From Verrucomicrobiales bacterium (GTDB lineage: Bacteria > Verrucomicrobiota > Verrucomicrobiia > Verrucomicrobiales > V1-33), in NCBI GenBank assembly GCA_018003315.1, contig JAGNEJ010000006.1, positions 49,979 to 113,978 of the forward strand: a stretch of 64,000 nucleotides of DNA, in the 5' to 3' direction. This document shows positions 1-8,616 of this stretch, piece after piece. Each line of letters opens with the position of its first letter. Within the stretch, counting starts at the first letter, position 1. Below the pieces are notes generated by a model. That model did no database searches, had not been told where the DNA came from, and was given only the letters and a program-made list of their open reading frames with translations. The position numbers were made by a program, and so were the translations under genes.

Positions 1-2
1 TG

Positions 3-194
3 AACACGCAATACACCTCCCCGAATCCGCTGAACTTCGGCGTGGGGCACGATGATTACCGCACCGGCACGCTGCCGGTGGCGGCGCCGGAGATCATCCG
101 GCACGAGGGACAATGGTTCGTGGCCGCGCTCAAGCCCGGGCTGGACGGCATCCGCATCGCCCGGCTGCGCTGGGTGCGGAAGTCGGGAGAGTGA
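3..194 (+). CDS. C-terminal fragment of a glycosyl-hydrolase-like beta-propeller protein (5' end outside window)
   Basis: The frame is open from the window edge to a TGA at 192-194 and gives 63 residues. The end of the fragment contains the pattern PEIIRHEGQWFVAALKPG followed by IRIARLRWV. This resembles the last blade of GH32/GH43-type five-bladed propellers, where an 'APE-(V/I)I-..-G-W-(F/Y)' strand precedes a closing 'L..L.W' strand. Catalytic residues would lie upstream, outside the window, so the family is inferred from this short tail only. A glycosidase fits the number of secreted carbohydrate-active proteins elsewhere in the window (28.9-31.6 and 36.0-38.1 kb). Confidence 0.55.
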   Translation, partial: NTQYTSPNPLNFGVGHDDYRTGTLPVAAPEIIRHEGQWFVAALKPGLDGIRIARLRWVRKSGE

Positions 195-222
195 ACCCAA
201 ACACCGAAGGTGCCACGGGCCG

Positions 223-296
223 GAAAATCCGTACTGCGTCGGAATCTTCGGCAATTCGCCGCCGCCCCTGTATCGAAGCGACAATTCCGGATTTTC
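223..296. repeat. Long interrupted inverted repeat between the glycosidase tail and lysC
   Basis: GAAAATC (223-229) pairs with GATTTTC (290-296). CGGAAT (240-245) pairs with the directly adjoining ATTCCG (284-289). An inner TTCG (247-250) can pair with CGAA (274-277). Together this is a hairpin with 13 outer base pairs, a 10-nt bulge on the 5' side and a large loop. No T-run follows on either strand, so it is not a standard intrinsic terminator. The 427-base stretch 195-621 holds no convincing gene; this structure is the only clear feature in it. Confidence 0.4.
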
Positions 297-621
297 GCGC
301 AAACCGGACCCGCTCTGAATGGGGGCGTGTCAGTCGAACGCTCCCGCTTCTTGTCGTTAAATGGCAGCGGAGAGTGATGGATTGAATTTCATGGCAATCA
401 ATGGGACAAATTTGAATGACGAATCGGCTTTCGCCAGACACACTTCCTAACCGAATCGTTCGCGATCACAAAACAGCGGTCCACATCCTCACCAGAGGGC
501 AGCACCTTGCGCCATTGTGTTCGGAAACCCAGCCACACCCTGGCAGCAAGATTTTGCCCTTGATTCCGGTCGATTGCCGGTGATGGAGTTGCGCTCTTTT
601 GGGGCTTTCTCCACTCCACTC

Positions 622-1845
622 ATGTCCACCATCGTACAGAAATACGGCGGCACTTCCGTTGCAAATCCGGAACGGATTCTCAATGTGGCGCGGCGCGTGC
701 TGAAGACGCAGCAGGAAGGGAACCAGGTAGTGGTGGTGGTGTCGGCCATGTCGGGAGTGACTGACAATCTGATCCGCCTGGCCCGCGAGGTGTCCACCGA
801 TCCAACCGAGCGGGAAATGGACGTGCTGCTGGCCACGGGCGAGCAAACCACCATTGCCCTGACTGCCATGGCGATCAATGCCCTGGGTGGGCGAGCGGTC
901 TCGCTGACGGGTGCGCAGGCCGGCATTGTGACGGATGGGGTGCATACCAAAGCCAGGATTTCCAACATCACGCCCACCGAAGTCCACGAAATGCTGGATG
1001 AAGGGAACATCGTGGTCATCGCGGGATTCCAGGGAATGACGGCGGACGGCCTCATCACCACCCTGGGTCGGGGCGGCAGCGATCTGACGGCGATCGCCAT
1101 GGCGGCAGCCATCCGGGCGGATCTTTGCCAGATTTTTACGGATGTGGACGGGGTTTACACCTGTGATCCGCGCATCGTGCCGGATGCGAGGAAGATTCCG
1201 GTAATTTCCTACGATGAGATGCTGGAAATGGCCAGCAGCGGCAGCAAGGTCATGCAGAGCCGCAGCGTGGAATTCGCCAGCAAGTTTGGCGTGCCGTTCG
1301 AGGTGCGCAGCAGTTTGAACACCCATTCCGGAACCCTTGTCACCAAAGAAAGCATGAAGATGGAAGCCGTTGTCATTCGGGGCATCAGCCTGGAGCGGGA
1401 TCAAGCCAAGGTGACGATCCAAGGGCTGCCGGACCAGCCGGGCGTGGCATGTCAGGTTTTCGAAGTCATCGCCCAGGCCAATGTCAACGTGGACATGATC
1501 GTGCAGAACGTGGGGCAGGATGGCAAGGCGCGCATTTCCTTCACCATCCATAAAAACGATCTGAAGAAAGCACAAACCGATCTGGAATCACTCGCCTCCC
1601 GGATTGGACCTGCCGTGAAGGTGAAATCGGATGCGGGCATCGCCAAGCTCAGCGCGGTTGGCATCGGCATGCGCAGTCACAGCGGGGTGGCGGCACAGCT
1701 GTTCCGGGCGCTGGGGGATGCGGGAATCAACATCGAGATGATCACCACATCGGAAATCAAGATCAGCGTGACTCTGGATGAAACCCGGGCGGAAGACGCC
1801 GCCCGCGTGGTGCACCAGGCATTCAAACTGCACGAGGCCTCCTGA
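622..1845 (+). CDS. lysC: Aspartate kinase
   Basis: Phosphorylates L-aspartate in the cytoplasm, the first step toward lysine, threonine, methionine and diaminopimelate. The 407-residue product has the N-terminal KYGGTS motif (residues 7-12), an amino-acid kinase domain to about residue 250, and two C-terminal ACT domains (about 256-325 and 340-405) typical of end-product-inhibited LysC. The frame is open upstream, but ATG 622 is chosen because the conserved 'IVQKYGG' start follows it directly. A pyrimidine-rich tract (about 606-621), not a Shine-Dalgarno sequence, precedes it. No lysine riboswitch was recognised upstream. The gene converges on sucA. Confidence 0.95.
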   Translation: MSTIVQKYGGTSVANPERILNVARRVLKTQQEGNQVVVVVSAMSGVTDNLIRLAREVSTDPTEREMDVLLATGEQTTIALTAMAINALGGRAVSLTGAQAGIVTDGVHTKARISNITPTEVHEMLDEGNIVVIAGFQGMTADGLITTLGRGGSDLTAIAMAAAIRADLCQIFTDVDGVYTCDPRIVPDARKIPVISYDEMLEMASSGSKVMQSRSVEFASKFGVPFEVRSSLNTHSGTLVTKESMKMEAVVIRGISLERDQAKVTIQGLPDQPGVACQVFEVIAQANVNVDMIVQNVGQDGKARISFTIHKNDLKKAQTDLESLASRIGPAVKVKSDAGIAKLSAVGIGMRSHSGVAAQLFRALGDAGINIEMITTSEIKISVTLDETRAEDAARVVHQAFKLHEAS

Positions 1846-1859
1846 AATGCCCGTTCTGC

Positions 1860-1887
1860 CTGCGCCCGCCGTGCGGGGTCGGCGCAG
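1860..1887. terminator. Hairpin between convergent lysC and sucA
   Basis: CTGCGCC (1860-1866) and GGCGCAG (1881-1887) form a perfect 7-bp GC-rich stem with a 14-nt loop in the 48-base gap between the two convergent stop codons. There is no T-tract on either side, so factor-independent termination is not assured. Position suggests a bidirectional end-of-transcript structure. Confidence 0.4.
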
Positions 1888-1893
1888 CGGATT

Positions 1894-4674
1894 TCACACT
1901 TCAAATGCCCTGGCCACCACGGCAGCCTGTTCCTTGTCGTGCATGGTTTTGCTGCCGACCGCGGGGCTGGCGCTGCGGTCGCGGCCGGCGTAGCGCACTT
2001 TGGTGTCGGCGATTTTTTCCAGGCGCGGCCAGACAAAGCTCCATGGTCCCATGTTGAGCGGCTCCTCCTGGCACCAGACAAATTTCTTGTTTCGCGCCGG
2101 GTATCTGGCGATGATTTCGGCCAGCAATTCCTCGTGCCAGGGATAGATCTGTTCGATGCGAATGATGGCGGTGTTTTTGATGGAATGCGCCTGGCGGCAG
2201 GCTTCCAAGTCGTAGTAGATTTTTCCACTGCAGAAGATGAGGCGTTGGATGCGCCTGGGCGGGCCGGGCAGGGCAGGGTCATCCAGCATTTCGCGGAAGC
2301 AGGTGTCTGCGGCCAGGTCCGCCTCGCTGCTCACGGCGCGCTTGTCGCGCAGCAGGCTTTTGGGTGTGGCAATGATGAGCGGCTTGCGGAACGGACGCAT
2401 GACCTGACGGCGCAGCACGTGGAAATACTGGGCGGGGGTGGTCAGGTTGCAGACCTGGAGATTGCACTCGGCGCAGAGTTGGAGAAAGCGTTCGATGCGT
2501 GCGGAGCTGTGTTCCGGCCCCTGGCCTTCGTAACCGTGAGGCAGCAGCATGACAAGGCCGCTGGGCTTCTGCCATTTGCTTTCCGCGCTGGAAAGGAACT
2601 GGTCGATGATGACCTGCGCACCGTTTCCAAAGTCCCCGAACTGCGCCTCCCAGCAGATGAGCATCTGCGGAGACATGAGACTGTAGCCATAGTCAAATCC
2701 GAGCACGGCATTTTCGCTGAGCAGAGAGTTGTAAACACAGAACCGGGCCTGGTCCGGACTCAGGTGCTGCAGCGGGCTGTAACTTTCGCGGGTTTCCGAA
2801 TCAAAAAACACGCAGTGCCGGTGGCTGAAGGTGCCGCGCCGCACATCCTGTCCACTGAGGCGAACGGGGATGTTCTCCGTGAGCAGGCTGGCAAAGGCAA
2901 GATGCTCGGCATGGCCCCAGTCGAACGGTCCGCCCGCTTCGGAGACCGCTCGGCGCTTGTCCACGACATTCTGCTTCACCTTGGGATGCAGGTGGAATCC
3001 GGCGGGAATTTCGGTGATGTTGCGTCCCAGTTCGCGCAGCCGCTCCTCCGGCAGTCCAGTGGCCACGGGGGCATGGCTGTATTCCGGCTGAAACACCGCG
3101 GTGGACCCTTCAAAGACGGTGCGCATGCTGCCGGTGCCCCGCTTCTGCAACGCCTGAAGTTCGGCGTGCTCCCGGTCCAGCCGGTTTTGCACGCTGGCGG
3201 AGATGCGCGTCACCGCTTCCTTTGTCAGGGTGCCAGCGGCGGTTTCCGCTTCGGCAAACGACTTGTCCACCGGCACCTGGGCGCGGATGGCCTTCATCAT
3301 GTCCGGCTGGGTGAAGGAGGGTTCGTCCCCCTCGTTGTGCCCGTGCCGGCGGTAGCAGACGATGTCGAGGATGACATCCCGGCCAAATTTCTGGCGAAAT
3401 TCGAGTGCCAGCTTCGCCACGTGCCAGACTTCCAGCGGCTGGTCGCCGTTTACATGAAAAACCGGGGCGTCGATCATCTTGGCTGCATCCGTGCAGTAGC
3501 GGCTGGAACGGGCATCGGCGGGATTGGTGGTGAAGCCGATCTGGTTGTTGATGATGACATGAATGGTGCCGCCGGTGCGGTAGCCCGGAAGCTGGGAAAG
3601 GTGCAGGGTTTCCGCCACCATGCCTTGTCCGGCAAAGGCGGCGTCCCCGTGCAGCAGGAGTGGGAGCACCCGCCGCCGCTCCACCGTATCCCCAATGAGC
3701 CGCTGCCGGGCCCGTGCATTGCCCTCCACCACGGGATTCACCGCCTCCAGGTGACTCGGATTGGGTGCCAGAAACACCGTCACGGTTTTTCCGTCGGCCA
3801 GGCTGATTTTGTTTTCATACCCGAGATGGTATTTTACGTCGCCATCCCCAGCGACCAGGTCAGGAACGAAGTTTTCACTGAACTCGTTGAGCAACACCTT
3901 GAGCGGTTTGCGCAGAAAATTCTCCAGCACGGTCAGGCGTCCGCGGTGGGCCATTCCCATGATGATTTCCTCGACGCCGTGCTTCGGACAGTCTTCGAGC
4001 ACCGACTGCAGCGCCACCATCACGCTTTCCGATCCCTCCAGGGAGAAGCGTTTCTGACCTACGTATTTGGCATGGAGGAAGCGCTCGAAATAAGCGGCCT
4101 CCATCAGAGCGCGCAGCACGTCTTCACGCTGCGCCATGGAGGGAGCCGGCGCGTCCATCCGGTTTTCTATGCGCTCGCGCAGCCATTCCCGCACCTCGAA
4201 ACTGGAAATGTGCATGAACTCAAAGCCGATCCAGCCGCAGTACAGACGCTGCAGGTCCTCCAGCATCCGACCGACCGGCATGGTGCGGCCATCTGCAAAG
4301 AACGGTGTTGCCACTTCCATGTCCAGGTGGCCGGGCTCCAGCCCAAAGCGCTCCAGCCGGAGTTCCGCAGGCGGCTCCGGACGCTGGGAAAGCGGATCCA
4401 GCCAGGCGGCGACATGCCCCAGGCTGCGGTAGCCTTCGATGAGCCGCACCACGTTCGCCTGAAACGCCAGTCCGGATTTGCCAGCTTCCTGAGGCAGTGC
4501 TCCGCGGGAGGCGTCCTGGGCCGGGCCGACCGCCCTAACCTGTTGTGAACCGAGTTCAAAGCCTTCAAAAAAAGCATTCCATGCGGGTTCCACGCTGCGG
4601 GCGTCCTGCTTCCATTGCCGGTATTTTTCGTCCAGCAAATCAACATTCAAACGGGCGGAGATGGCACTGCTCAT
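1894..4674 (-). CDS. sucA: 2-oxoglutarate dehydrogenase E1 component
   Basis: Thiamine-diphosphate-dependent E1 subunit that decarboxylates 2-oxoglutarate and passes the succinyl group to the lipoylated E2 of the TCA-cycle complex. The 926-residue product shows the SucA N-terminal segment, GMAHRGRLTVLENF, KYHLG, NPSHLEAVNPVVEG, LLHGDAAFAGQG and NNQIGFTT, and YRRHGHNEGDEPSFTQP, plus the transketolase-like pyrimidine-binding and C-terminal domains. The start is ATG 4674 (MSSAISARLN). An in-frame extension to 4749 looks non-coding. sucB and lpd are not adjacent. It is last in a minus-strand run with ald, radC, lipA and sufT; lipA supplies the cofactor of its partner E2. Confidence 0.95.
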   Translation of the reverse strand: MSSAISARLNVDLLDEKYRQWKQDARSVEPAWNAFFEGFELGSQQVRAVGPAQDASRGALPQEAGKSGLAFQANVVRLIEGYRSLGHVAAWLDPLSQRPEPPAELRLERFGLEPGHLDMEVATPFFADGRTMPVGRMLEDLQRLYCGWIGFEFMHISSFEVREWLRERIENRMDAPAPSMAQREDVLRALMEAAYFERFLHAKYVGQKRFSLEGSESVMVALQSVLEDCPKHGVEEIIMGMAHRGRLTVLENFLRKPLKVLLNEFSENFVPDLVAGDGDVKYHLGYENKISLADGKTVTVFLAPNPSHLEAVNPVVEGNARARQRLIGDTVERRRVLPLLLHGDAAFAGQGMVAETLHLSQLPGYRTGGTIHVIINNQIGFTTNPADARSSRYCTDAAKMIDAPVFHVNGDQPLEVWHVAKLALEFRQKFGRDVILDIVCYRRHGHNEGDEPSFTQPDMMKAIRAQVPVDKSFAEAETAAGTLTKEAVTRISASVQNRLDREHAELQALQKRGTGSMRTVFEGSTAVFQPEYSHAPVATGLPEERLRELGRNITEIPAGFHLHPKVKQNVVDKRRAVSEAGGPFDWGHAEHLAFASLLTENIPVRLSGQDVRRGTFSHRHCVFFDSETRESYSPLQHLSPDQARFCVYNSLLSENAVLGFDYGYSLMSPQMLICWEAQFGDFGNGAQVIIDQFLSSAESKWQKPSGLVMLLPHGYEGQGPEHSSARIERFLQLCAECNLQVCNLTTPAQYFHVLRRQVMRPFRKPLIIATPKSLLRDKRAVSSEADLAADTCFREMLDDPALPGPPRRIQRLIFCSGKIYYDLEACRQAHSIKNTAIIRIEQIYPWHEELLAEIIARYPARNKKFVWCQEEPLNMGPWSFVWPRLEKIADTKVRYAGRDRSASPAVGSKTMHDKEQAAVVARAFEV

Positions 4675-4758
4675 GGATGGGAGTGGAAACAAATCACGGC
4701 GCGGATTCCGGCACGTCGTCAACCGTGCCGCGGCGAGAAAACCGTGCATTCACTACGG

Positions 4759-5868
4759 TCAGAGCACGGCCTCTTCAAACGGAATTCCGTGGGCTTCCGC
4801 CACCGGATGACAGGCGAGTTTGCCGCGGTGACAGTTGATGCCCTTGCGGAATTCCGGCTTGAGCGCGACGGCACCGGCCAGGCCATGGTCGGCCAGCAGA
4901 CTGAGATAGGGGAAGGTGACATTGGTCAGTGCCTGGGTTGCGGTGCGGGCATAGGCTCCCGGCATGTTGGCCACACAGTAGTGGATGACTCCCTCTTCGA
5001 CAAACGTGGGGCTGGCATGGGTGGTTGGACGGGTCGTTTCCACGCAGCCTCCCTGATCCACGGCGATGTCCACCAGCACGCTTCCAGGAGGCATCATCCG
5101 CAGCATTTTCCGGGTGATGAGCTTGGGAGCGCGGGCACCGGGCACCAGGACCGCGCCAATGATCAAATCGGTCCGCGGCAACAGTTCCATGAGACTGGCC
5201 TCACTGGAATACAGCGTGTGCGCCGTGTGCATGGTGATGTCCAGAAAGCGCATTCGCTCCAGATCCACCTCCAGGATGGTGACGTCCGCACCGATGCCGG
5301 TGGCGGCCCTTGCGGCATTCACGCCTGCAGTGCCGCCGCCGATGACCACCACCCGTCCGGGAAGCACTCCTGGCACACCGCCCAGCAGCACGCCGCGTCC
5401 GCCATGGTGCTTCGCCAAATGATAGGCTCCCACCAAAACGGACATGCGTCCGGCAATCTCGCTCATCGGCTCCAACAGCGGGAGCCGCCGGTTGACCTCG
5501 ATCGTTTCGTAGGCAATCGCCGTGCAGTTGGTGGCCAGAAGATTTTCCGTCAGTTCCTTGTCGGCAGCCAGGTGCAGATAGGTGAAAAGCACCTGCCCCC
5601 CGCGCAGCAGCGGAATTTCCGAGGCCTGGGGCTCCTTGACCTTGATGATGACATCGCTCTGTTCGAACACCGCGGCATGTTCCGCGACCAGATCCGCTCC
5701 GGCGCTTTCATATTCGGAATCCGGATAGCTTGCCCCGGCACCGGCTCCCCTTTCCACCACAACCCGGTGGCCCTGCTTGATCAATTGATAGGCTGCGGAC
5801 GGGGTGAGGGCGACACGGTGCTCCTGCGCCTTGATTTCACGCGGGACTCCAATGGTGGTGCGGTTCAT
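4759..5868 (-). CDS. ald: Alanine dehydrogenase
   Basis: NAD-dependent interconversion of L-alanine with pyruvate and ammonia in the cytoplasm. The 369-residue product opens with TTIGVPREIKAQEHRVALTP, the substrate-binding start of the AlaDH/PNT family. It contains a Rossmann motif VVVIGGGTAGVNAARAATG and ends in a family-typical region with a Lys-Gly-rich tail. The chosen start is ATG 5868 (MNRTT). It lies 84 bases upstream of sucA and 72 bases downstream of radC on the same strand. Length matches bacterial Ald (about 370 residues), not the longer pyridine-nucleotide transhydrogenase alpha subunit. Confidence 0.94.
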   Translation of the reverse strand: MNRTTIGVPREIKAQEHRVALTPSAAYQLIKQGHRVVVERGAGAGASYPDSEYESAGADLVAEHAAVFEQSDVIIKVKEPQASEIPLLRGGQVLFTYLHLAADKELTENLLATNCTAIAYETIEVNRRLPLLEPMSEIAGRMSVLVGAYHLAKHHGGRGVLLGGVPGVLPGRVVVIGGGTAGVNAARAATGIGADVTILEVDLERMRFLDITMHTAHTLYSSEASLMELLPRTDLIIGAVLVPGARAPKLITRKMLRMMPPGSVLVDIAVDQGGCVETTRPTTHASPTFVEEGVIHYCVANMPGAYARTATQALTNVTFPYLSLLADHGLAGAVALKPEFRKGINCHRGKLACHPVAEAHGIPFEEAVL

Positions 5869-5940
5869 GGCAGGCACTGTGCACGCAGACTGGCATTTCG
5901 CCAAGTGCAGGATGACTTCCCGCACCTGAGTTTCCCATGG

Positions 5941-6699
5941 TCACAGCAGGCCGGCTTCGCGAAAGCTGAAATAGCCTTCCGGGCAGCCCGCCCCCTGCTG
6001 GCCGATGATGATGTGGTCAAGAAAGCGCACCTGCATGATCTCCGCCGCCTCGCGCAGCCGCCGGGTAAACGCCCGATCCGCCTGGCTGGGGGTGGCGTCA
6101 CCACTCGGGTGGTTGTGAACCACCGCAAAGGCCGGCGCGGCATGCACCAGGACCGGGCGCAGGATCATGTTCACGTGGGCGGTGACTTCGCTGATGCTTC
6201 CGAGGCTGATTTCCTCCGTGGTCATGTGCTTGAGCCTGGCATTGAGCAGCACCACCCGCAGCGACTCCCGGTTCAGCATCCGCATTTCCGGCCCCAGCAG
6301 CGCCGCCAGTGCCTGCGGGGTGTCCAGCGGATCCTCCTTGAAGCGCTCCTGCGCCAGCCGACGGCCAAGTTCGCAGGCCGCCACCAGATGAATCGCCTTG
6401 GCCTGGCCGATGCCCTTTTGTTGCATCAACTCGGTCACGCCGCAGCGACTGATCGCAGTCAGGCTCCCGTAGCGCCGCAGCATCTGGCGGCTGACCTCGA
6501 TGACATTGGCTCCGACCACGCCGCTGCCAAAAAAAATCGCCAGCAGCTCCGCATCCGTCAGTCCGCCCGGTCCGCTCCCCACCACCTTCTCCCGCGGACG
6601 CTCGCCGGGCGGCAAATCGGCGATCCGCTGAGAAGGCTGGGGCGCTTCGTTGAGGGAAGGCCCGCGGTCAGCCTCGGTGTCACCCGGCTCTGCAGGCAC
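5941..6699 (-). CDS. radC: RadC/JAB-domain protein (UPF0758)
   Basis: The 252-residue product has an N-terminal UPF0758 helical segment (ERPREKVV then LTDAELLAIFFGSG), a helix-hairpin-helix region (GVTELMQQKGIGQAKAIHL) and a C-terminal JAB/MPN domain with the metal-site pattern HNHPSGDATPSQAD. The family was named for DNA repair, but its biochemical role remains uncertain. The start is a GTG at 6699; no later ATG preserves the N-terminal domain. It lies 11 bases after the small lipoprotein gene and 72 before ald, on the same strand. Confidence 0.9.
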   Translation of the reverse strand: MPAEPGDTEADRGPSLNEAPQPSQRIADLPPGERPREKVVGSGPGGLTDAELLAIFFGSGVVGANVIEVSRQMLRRYGSLTAISRCGVTELMQQKGIGQAKAIHLVAACELGRRLAQERFKEDPLDTPQALAALLGPEMRMLNRESLRVVLLNARLKHMTTEEISLGSISEVTAHVNMILRPVLVHAAPAFAVVHNHPSGDATPSQADRAFTRRLREAAEIMQVRFLDHIIIGQQGAGCPEGYFSFREAGLL

Positions 6700-6710
6700 C
6701 TGGGACGGGA

Positions 6711-6878
6711 TTAATGTTGCTCCAGCTTTTTCCCGGCCTCAGGTTGATGGCCGGAATTTCCCGCTTCCCGTTTCGGTACATCGTGGAACATTTTCGTCTC
6801 TTTCCAGTCCTGACGTTCGCAGGCTTGGAAAAGCGGAAGGACGGCGGCAATGAGGCAGAACAACGGCAGTTTCTTCAT
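6711..6878 (-). CDS. Small putative lipoprotein
   Basis: The predicted 55-residue protein starts with a charged n-region (MKKLP), a hydrophobic core (LFCLIAAVLPLF) and a lipobox-like QAC, with Cys at about residue 20. A short hydrophilic Lys/Glu/His-rich tail of about 35 residues follows. This points to an exported, lipid-anchored mini-protein of unknown function. ATG 6878 is chosen because it begins the signal peptide. It sits between lipA and radC on the same strand. With such a short length and no recognised family, coding status rests mainly on the signal-peptide pattern. Confidence 0.55.
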   Translation of the reverse strand: MKKLPLFCLIAAVLPLFQACERQDWKETKMFHDVPKREAGNSGHQPEAGKKLEQH

Positions 6879-6967
6879 ATGGGAAAAACAATGGCGGGAT
6901 GCGGCAGAACGCGATTTAGACCGATCGGCTTCACATTGCAACCGCCGAATGGCACCGCGCAGGGCAG

Positions 6968-7873
6968 TCATGGGGCATCACCGATGATGTCCAGTTCGGG
7001 CTTGAAGTCCGAGGCATGGTAGGAACTGCGCACCAGCGGACCGGATGCCACATGGCGGAATCCCTTGCGCAGGGCCGTTTCCCGCAGCGACTCAAACTGC
7101 TCCGGGCGGATGTATTCGACGACGGGCAGGTGATTGGCGCTGGGCCTCAGATACTGGCCCAGCGTGAGCACGGTCACGCCGTGTTCCAGCAAGTCGTCCA
7201 TGGCCTGGAAGACTTCCGTTTCCCCCTCCCCCAGTCCGAGCATGAGTCCGCTCTTGGTCACGGCCTTGCCCGCGGCCAGTTCTTTGGCGCGCTGCAAAAC
7301 CTGGAGACTGCGGTCATACTTGGCCCGGCTGCGCACCAGAGGAGTCAGGCGTCGCACCGTTTCCAGGTTGTGGTTGAAAATGTGAGGCCGTGCCTCCATG
7401 ACCTCCTGCAGCGACTCCTCCCTGGCATTGAAGTCCGGTGCCAGGATTTCAATGACAATGCCGGGATTTTTTTGCCTGACGGCCAGAATGGTTTCGGTGA
7501 AATGCCGGGCTCCGCCGTCGGCCAGGTCATCCCGCGCGACCGCCGTAATGACGATGTGCTTGAGGCGCATCCTGCGGGCGGCTTCGGCGACGCGGTCCGG
7601 CTCCTCCACATCCAGAGCAAAGGGCTTGGCTGTTTTGACGGCGCAGAATCCACAGGCCCGGGTGCACCGGTCGCCGGCGATCATGAACGTGGCCGTGCCC
7701 AGGCTCCAGCACTCCCACCGGTTCGGGCACTGGGCTTCCTCGCAAACGGTGTGCAGCTTCAGATCGGAAACCAGCGCCTTGGTGGACCAGAAGGCGGGAT
7801 CACTCGGCAGCCGCACCTTGATCCAGGGCGGTTTTTTGTCCTGATGCAGGGCCGGGTCGAGCTTGGGAATCAT
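6968..7873 (-). CDS. lipA: Lipoyl synthase
   Basis: Radical-SAM enzyme that inserts two sulfur atoms into octanoyl groups on E2 and H proteins. The auxiliary cluster cysteines are C44, C49 and C55 (HTVCEEAQCPNRWEC), the radical-SAM triad is CTRACGFC (C70, C74, C77), and the C-terminal RSSYHA carries the conserved serine. The product is 301 residues from ATG 7873. An alternative TTG at 7888 would overlap the sufT stop (TTGA) and add five residues. It is directly downstream of sufT. Downstream sucA encodes E1 of a complex whose E2 subunit carries lipoate. Confidence 0.95.
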   Translation of the reverse strand: MIPKLDPALHQDKKPPWIKVRLPSDPAFWSTKALVSDLKLHTVCEEAQCPNRWECWSLGTATFMIAGDRCTRACGFCAVKTAKPFALDVEEPDRVAEAARRMRLKHIVITAVARDDLADGGARHFTETILAVRQKNPGIVIEILAPDFNAREESLQEVMEARPHIFNHNLETVRRLTPLVRSRAKYDRSLQVLQRAKELAAGKAVTKSGLMLGLGEGETEVFQAMDDLLEHGVTVLTLGQYLRPSANHLPVVEYIRPEQFESLRETALRKGFRHVASGPLVRSSYHASDFKPELDIIGDAP

Positions 7874-7884
7874 GACTGCGAAAC

Positions 7885-8427
7885 TCAAATCATGCCCAGC
7901 TGCATCTGCCCCACTTCACTGATCATTTCCTTGCCCCACGGCGGGTCCCACACCAGCTCCACTCTGGCCAAATCCACGCCATTGATCGTCATCACCTTGG
8001 TCTCGGCATCCGCTGCAATGGTCGGTCCCATGCCGCAGCCGGGTGCGGTCAGGGTCATCTTGATACTCACCACGGTTTTGCCATCCTCCTTTTCCACGAT
8101 GCAGTCATACACCAGGCCGAGGTCCACGATGTTGACGGGAATTTCCGGGTCGAAAACCAGTTTCAACTGCTCCCAGACCGCACTCTCCAGGGCCGCCCCT
8201 TCCAGCTTGTCTCCGGATTTGTCCGCACCGTCTTTTTTGCCCTCGACGCCCAAGGCATCTGCATTTTTGGCGGAAATGCGCGCCAAGCCGTATTCCGTAG
8301 CCACGGTGTAGCTGCCGCCCAGGCTCTGGGTGATGATGACTTTGGTGCCGACGGGCAGGCGCATGACATCGCCGCTGGGAATTTGAATGGCTTCGACTTC
8401 GCGGTTGATTTCGATTTCAGTATGCAT
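7885..8427 (-). CDS. sufT: SufT-type Fe-S cluster assembly auxiliary protein (DUF59/MIP18 family)
   Basis: The 180-residue protein has an N-terminal SufT-specific region and a C-terminal DUF59 domain with FDPEIPVNIVDLGLVYD, a reactive-cysteine motif LTAPGCGMGP, and VELVWDPPWGKEMIS. The family helps maturation of [4Fe-4S] proteins, including lipoate synthase in Staphylococcus aureus. That agrees well with lipA following after 11 bases. The start ATG 8427 (MHTEIEINREV) is chosen over an upstream in-frame candidate whose extension is rich in Ser/Pro. It is divergent from the DUF58 operon. Confidence 0.88.
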   Translation of the reverse strand: MHTEIEINREVEAIQIPSGDVMRLPVGTKVIITQSLGGSYTVATEYGLARISAKNADALGVEGKKDGADKSGDKLEGAALESAVWEQLKLVFDPEIPVNIVDLGLVYDCIVEKEDGKTVVSIKMTLTAPGCGMGPTIAADAETKVMTINGVDLARVELVWDPPWGKEMISEVGQMQLGMI

Positions 8428-8616
8428 GGGGAATTGGCCGGCAGGGGGGGAATTGGTCGAACCTGCCTTGCTGTTCATGGCGCACTTGCCGGGCGCATTC
8501 AAGCGGGAAGTTGTCCCGGCCCGCCGGTGTCACGGCGTTGCTTTCTGTGAATTCCGCTCTATTTGCATGGACGAAACGGCACCGCGCAGTCGCTGATGCC
8601 GCCATCCCCCCGCCCA

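Noticed and set aside
195..621. Lysine riboswitch upstream of lysC
   Set aside because: No conserved lysine-riboswitch core was recognised; only a plain interrupted inverted repeat is seen.
1939..4548. Long open frame of 869 codons on the plus strand opposite sucA
   Set aside because: It is antisense to a clear SucA gene. The translation is His/Gly/Arg/Val-rich without family features, as expected for a shadow frame in GC-rich DNA.
4615..6714. Open frame of 699 codons on the plus strand opposite ald and radC
   Set aside because: It spans two well-supported genes on the other strand and shows no domain pattern.
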